A stretch of DNA of 64,000 nucleotides. Origin: Fodinibacter sp963834965. GTDB taxonomy: Bacteria; Actinomycetota; Actinomycetes; Actinomycetales; Dermatophilaceae. Shown here piece by piece: positions 60,014 to 64,000 of the stretch. Under the pieces are notes generated by a model. The model saw nothing but the letters and a program-made list of their open reading frames with translations. It had not been told where the DNA came from and made no database searches. The stretch covers positions 1-64,000 of the forward strand of contig CAWIEI010000015.1 in NCBI GenBank assembly GCA_963834965.1. Reading direction: 5' to 3'. Each line of letters opens with the position of its first letter. Within the stretch, counting starts at the first letter, position 1. A program made the position numbers and the translations under genes.

Positions 60014-62227
60014 ATGACGGATCGGGAGCCGGAGTCCGAGGCAGTCCCCGGCACCGATGCGGAGGCCCGGCTCGACCGGGGCGACCTCGACGGTGCGGTG
60101 CTGGCGATGCGGCAGGCCTGGCAGCCGGCCCAGGACGACCCGCAGGCGTCGGGGACGGTGGCGGCCTGCCTGCGCGTGCTGGTGCGGATCGGCAACCCCG
60201 AGCGAGCGGTCGACCTGCTGGTCCCCCGCCTGGGCTGGCTTGCCGAGCTGGGCACCCCTGACGCCCGGATGTGGTTCGCCGCCACGGCCGCCTTCGTGCT
60301 CGAGCAGGCTGCGGCGGCCGGGGTGGCGCCGGAGACCGTCGGGGGCCGGCCGCTCGACGAGGTCGCCGGCGACCTGTCCCGCGTGGCGGGAGAGATCGCC
60401 ACAGCGCTCGAGGAGGAGCACGGCGACGCCGCCACGTCGTCGGCGCTGGCCGCAGCCCACGACCCCCGACGGGTGTCGCCCGAGCCCACCCTGCCTCCCA
60501 CCCGGCTGCCCTCGACACCGCCCGAGGGCTCCGACGGCCGGGCGGTGCCACCGAGCACCGGGGTGCTCGACCGGGCCCGAACCGTTCGCGAGGGCCTCGC
60601 GAGGGCCGGCGCCGACCTCGAGCCGCAGGTGGAGGCCTGGCTGCGCGACCGCGACGGCATCCTGCCCGTGACGACGCCGCAGGAGTGGGCGGCGGTCGGC
60701 ATGCTCGACCGCACGGCCGCCCAGGATGCCGGTCCCCCCGGCCGGCAGCGCGCCCTCCTGGCCGATGCCTTGGAGGCGGCGCAACACGCCGACGACACCG
60801 TCGGTGCCGTCCGCGGGGAGGGCGAGCTCGCGCTGCTCGACGTCATGGAGGCCGAGAGCCAGGAGGAGGCCGAGGCGGCCGGCGCCCGCGCCCGCACGTG
60901 CGCCGAGCAGCTGGAGTCGGACGGCGCCGACGAGGAGGCCGGCGCGCTGTGGCGCCGGTTCGCCTGGTTCGGCGGAAGCGACGACCCGGCGGGCCACCTG
61001 GCCCGGGCGGCAGCGGCGTACGGTCGCGCCGGCCTCCCCGAGCGCCGCCTGCTCTGCGGCATCGAGCAGGCGATGGCGACCGCACCCGTCGACCCGGACA
61101 CCGGCGCCGCGATGCTCGAGGCGCTGGAACCGGAGGTGTCCGGCATCCCCGTGCTGGCGTCGATCGCCCTCGACGGCCGGGCCCGGATCGCTCGCAGCAC
61201 CGGTGACCTCGACGTCGCCGCGCACCTGCTGGAGCGGGCGCGCTCGGTGCGCGGAGTGCCGCGGCGCGCGAGGCTGGCCGAGCTCGTCGACCTCTGCGAC
61301 GTACGGGTGGAGCAGGAGCTGTGGGCCGAGCTCGAGGGCCCCGCCGCCGACCTCGTGGCCGCCGCGACGAGGGACCGGGACCCGGTGCTGCTGGCGCTGG
61401 GCCAGCGGGTGCTGGGACTGGCCTACGTGGAGACGGGCCGCCCGGCCGAGGCCGCCGAGCTGCTGGAGGCAGCCCTGCCGGTGCTGCGCGAGCACCAGCC
61501 GGCGCTGGTCGGGCCGGCGGGCTGGGCCCTCGGCAACGCCCTGGTGGCCCTCGGGATGTGGGCCGGGGCCAGCACCGCGTACGCCACGGCAGCCGGCGCG
61601 TTCCAGGCCCAGGACCGCCTCCGCGAGTCCGGCCACACCCGGTGGTGCGCCGGCAACGCCGCGTGGGATGCCGGTGACCCCGTCGCTGCGGCCGGTCACT
61701 TCGACGACGCCGTCGACAAGGCGCAGCGCTCGGGCACCGTGGGGCTGTACGTCGAGGTGCTGCGCTCGCGGGCGGCCCTGACCGCCGACACCACCGACCT
61801 GTTCGCCGGCCTCGCCGACCTCGATGCCGCCATCCCCGCTGCCGAGGCGCTCGCCGCGGAGCTGGGTTCGGGCGAGGACGAGTTCGACGGCGAGGTGCTC
61901 GAGCCCTACGTGCTGCGTCAGGGCGCCCACCTGCTCGCGCAGCACGGGGAGGTGGACGCCGCCGTGGAGCGGATGGCGCGGGCCGAGTCACTGGTGGGGC
62001 ACGAGTTCGAGCTGGTGCTGCGCGCCGAAGGGGGCATCTTCCTCGCCGACGACGACCGGCTCGACGTGGCCGAACGGCGGCTGCGGGACAGCATCGACGA
62101 GCTGGATGCCGCCGGCCTGGTGCCCACGCGCATCGACGCCGCGGGGGCGCTCGCCCGGGCGCTGGACCGGGCGGGGCGCGGCGACGACGCAGAGGCGGTC
62201 TGGGAGCGGTACGGCCCCGAGGCCTGA
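60014..62227 (+). CDS. Large TPR-like helical repeat protein
   Basis: A 737-residue soluble protein, alanine-rich and helical throughout. Repeated helix pairs of TPR spacing are visible, e.g. LALGQRVLGLAYVETGRPAEAAELLEAALPVL, and AWALGNALVALGMWAGASTA followed by HTRWCAGNAAWDAGDPVAAAGHF. A less ordered Pro-rich linker lies near residues 155-185. TPR proteins scaffold protein complexes; no partner is indicated. The function is unknown, and the family is seen as hypothetical in relatives. ATG at 60014 follows TTGGAT by six bases. Confidence 0.75.
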   Translation: MTDREPESEAVPGTDAEARLDRGDLDGAVLAMRQAWQPAQDDPQASGTVAACLRVLVRIGNPERAVDLLVPRLGWLAELGTPDARMWFAATAAFVLEQAAAAGVAPETVGGRPLDEVAGDLSRVAGEIATALEEEHGDAATSSALAAAHDPRRVSPEPTLPPTRLPSTPPEGSDGRAVPPSTGVLDRARTVREGLARAGADLEPQVEAWLRDRDGILPVTTPQEWAAVGMLDRTAAQDAGPPGRQRALLADALEAAQHADDTVGAVRGEGELALLDVMEAESQEEAEAAGARARTCAEQLESDGADEEAGALWRRFAWFGGSDDPAGHLARAAAAYGRAGLPERRLLCGIEQAMATAPVDPDTGAAMLEALEPEVSGIPVLASIALDGRARIARSTGDLDVAAHLLERARSVRGVPRRARLAELVDLCDVRVEQELWAELEGPAADLVAAATRDRDPVLLALGQRVLGLAYVETGRPAEAAELLEAALPVLREHQPALVGPAGWALGNALVALGMWAGASTAYATAAGAFQAQDRLRESGHTRWCAGNAAWDAGDPVAAAGHFDDAVDKAQRSGTVGLYVEVLRSRAALTADTTDLFAGLADLDAAIPAAEALAAELGSGEDEFDGEVLEPYVLRQGAHLLAQHGEVDAAVERMARAESLVGHEFELVLRAEGGIFLADDDRLDVAERRLRDSIDELDAAGLVPTRIDAAGALARALDRAGRGDDAEAVWERYGPEA

Positions 62228-62249
62228 CCCCCGTGGGGGCCCGGCCGGC

Positions 62250-63656
<1,407 letters not shown>

Positions 63657-63666
63657 GTCGGCAAGG

Positions 63667-64000
63667 CTATCCGGGCGGTGACCCCGCAGCCGAACCGGTT
63701 CCGGCGGCGGACAGCTCCTCGAGCACGCTGCGGAAGGTGGCGTAGCGGCGGGGGCCGACCGCGGTGCGCCAGTCGTCCTCGAGCGAGGCCATCAGCGCGG
63801 CGGTGCGCACGAGCACGGCATCCCCGTCGGGAGTCCGGCTCACCAGCCGGACCCGACGGTCGGCGTCGGCGCGCGACTCGGCGAGGTGCCCGCTTGCGAC
63901 GAGCGTGGTGACGAACTGGCCGCAGCCCTGCTTGGTCATGCCCACCTGGGTGGCCAGCTCGGTCACCGTGCAGCCACCCTGCGGCACCGCCGACAGCACC
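63667..64000 (-). CDS. MarR-family transcriptional regulator (C-terminal part)
   Basis: The last 110 codons of a leftward gene whose start lies beyond the window. The winged helix is visible: GGCTVTELATQVGMTKQGCGQFVTTL as recognition helices, then ASGHLAESRADADRRVRLV as the wing, with Asp-Arg-Arg as in MarR proteins. The C-terminal dimerisation helix follows (YATFRSVLEELSAAG). The ligand and target genes are unknown. It precedes glyS by ten bases in the same direction, but glyS appears to have its own -10 in between. Confidence 0.8.
   Translation of the reverse strand, partial: VLSAVPQGGCTVTELATQVGMTKQGCGQFVTTLVASGHLAESRADADRRVRLVSRTPDGDAVLVRTAALMASLEDDWRTAVGPRRYATFRSVLEELSAAGTGSAAGSPPG

Overview
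The window is 64 kb of very GC-rich chromosome from an actinobacterium. The gene set (single-chain GlyRS, fasR-fabD-fabH-acpP-fabF, homodimeric aceE, gluABCD, DUF3052, DUF3145, dnaG-dgt) and the frequent start codons with no leader point to Micrococcales, probably an Intrasporangiaceae-like genus (Janibacter/Phycicoccus/Tetrasphaera). The genus is an inference; the phylum is well supported. No CRISPR array, rRNA or replication origin is visible.

Layout. 1-7 kb: a leftward block with a rhodanese end, RNase H/phosphatase, zinc-ribbon protein, Nif3 protein, tRNA-Val, peroxiredoxin, DUF3052, two PH-domain membrane proteins and an alpha/beta hydrolase. 7-17.6 kb: rightward fdhD, aceE with a thiamine-binding protein, argG behind an operator-like dyad, then the fatty-acid synthase II operon. 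17.7-29 kb: DUF3145, tRNA-Met, two small proteins, a cation exporter, a wax-ester/TAG synthase with an SRPBCC protein, an FAD amine oxidase, a four-gene glutamate transporter and an acyl-CoA ligase.

29.46-47.42 kb is a genomic island at the 3' end of tRNA-Asn. A 57-bp copy of the tRNA 3' end plus its terminator lies at the left edge, and the intact tRNA lies at the right edge. It carries a leftward cassette of proteins of unknown function: a 162-aa small protein, 761-, 831- and 1687-aa giants, and four small glycine-rich paralogues. Around it are a WD40 remnant, a transposase remnant, a HepT/MntA toxin-antitoxin pair with a broken toxin, and a plasmid-type ORF-3 protein. Paired 15-bp palindromes, 23 bp apart, sit upstream of both leftward transcription units. 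This cassette is the best candidate here for an undescribed system.

47.4-64 kb: ordinary chromosome again, with dnaG, dgt, YdeI-like, a GT-C-like membrane protein, a decayed AbiEi/DUF559 gene between direct repeats, dusB, an MBL hydrolase, an alpha/beta hydrolase, a rhodanese-type sulfurtransferase, an ECF sigma factor with its membrane partner, a large TPR protein, glyS and a MarR regulator cut by the window end.

The heptamer GGATGCC (or its complement) largely replaces GGACGCC in the chromosomal part but not in the island, which supports a foreign origin for the island.
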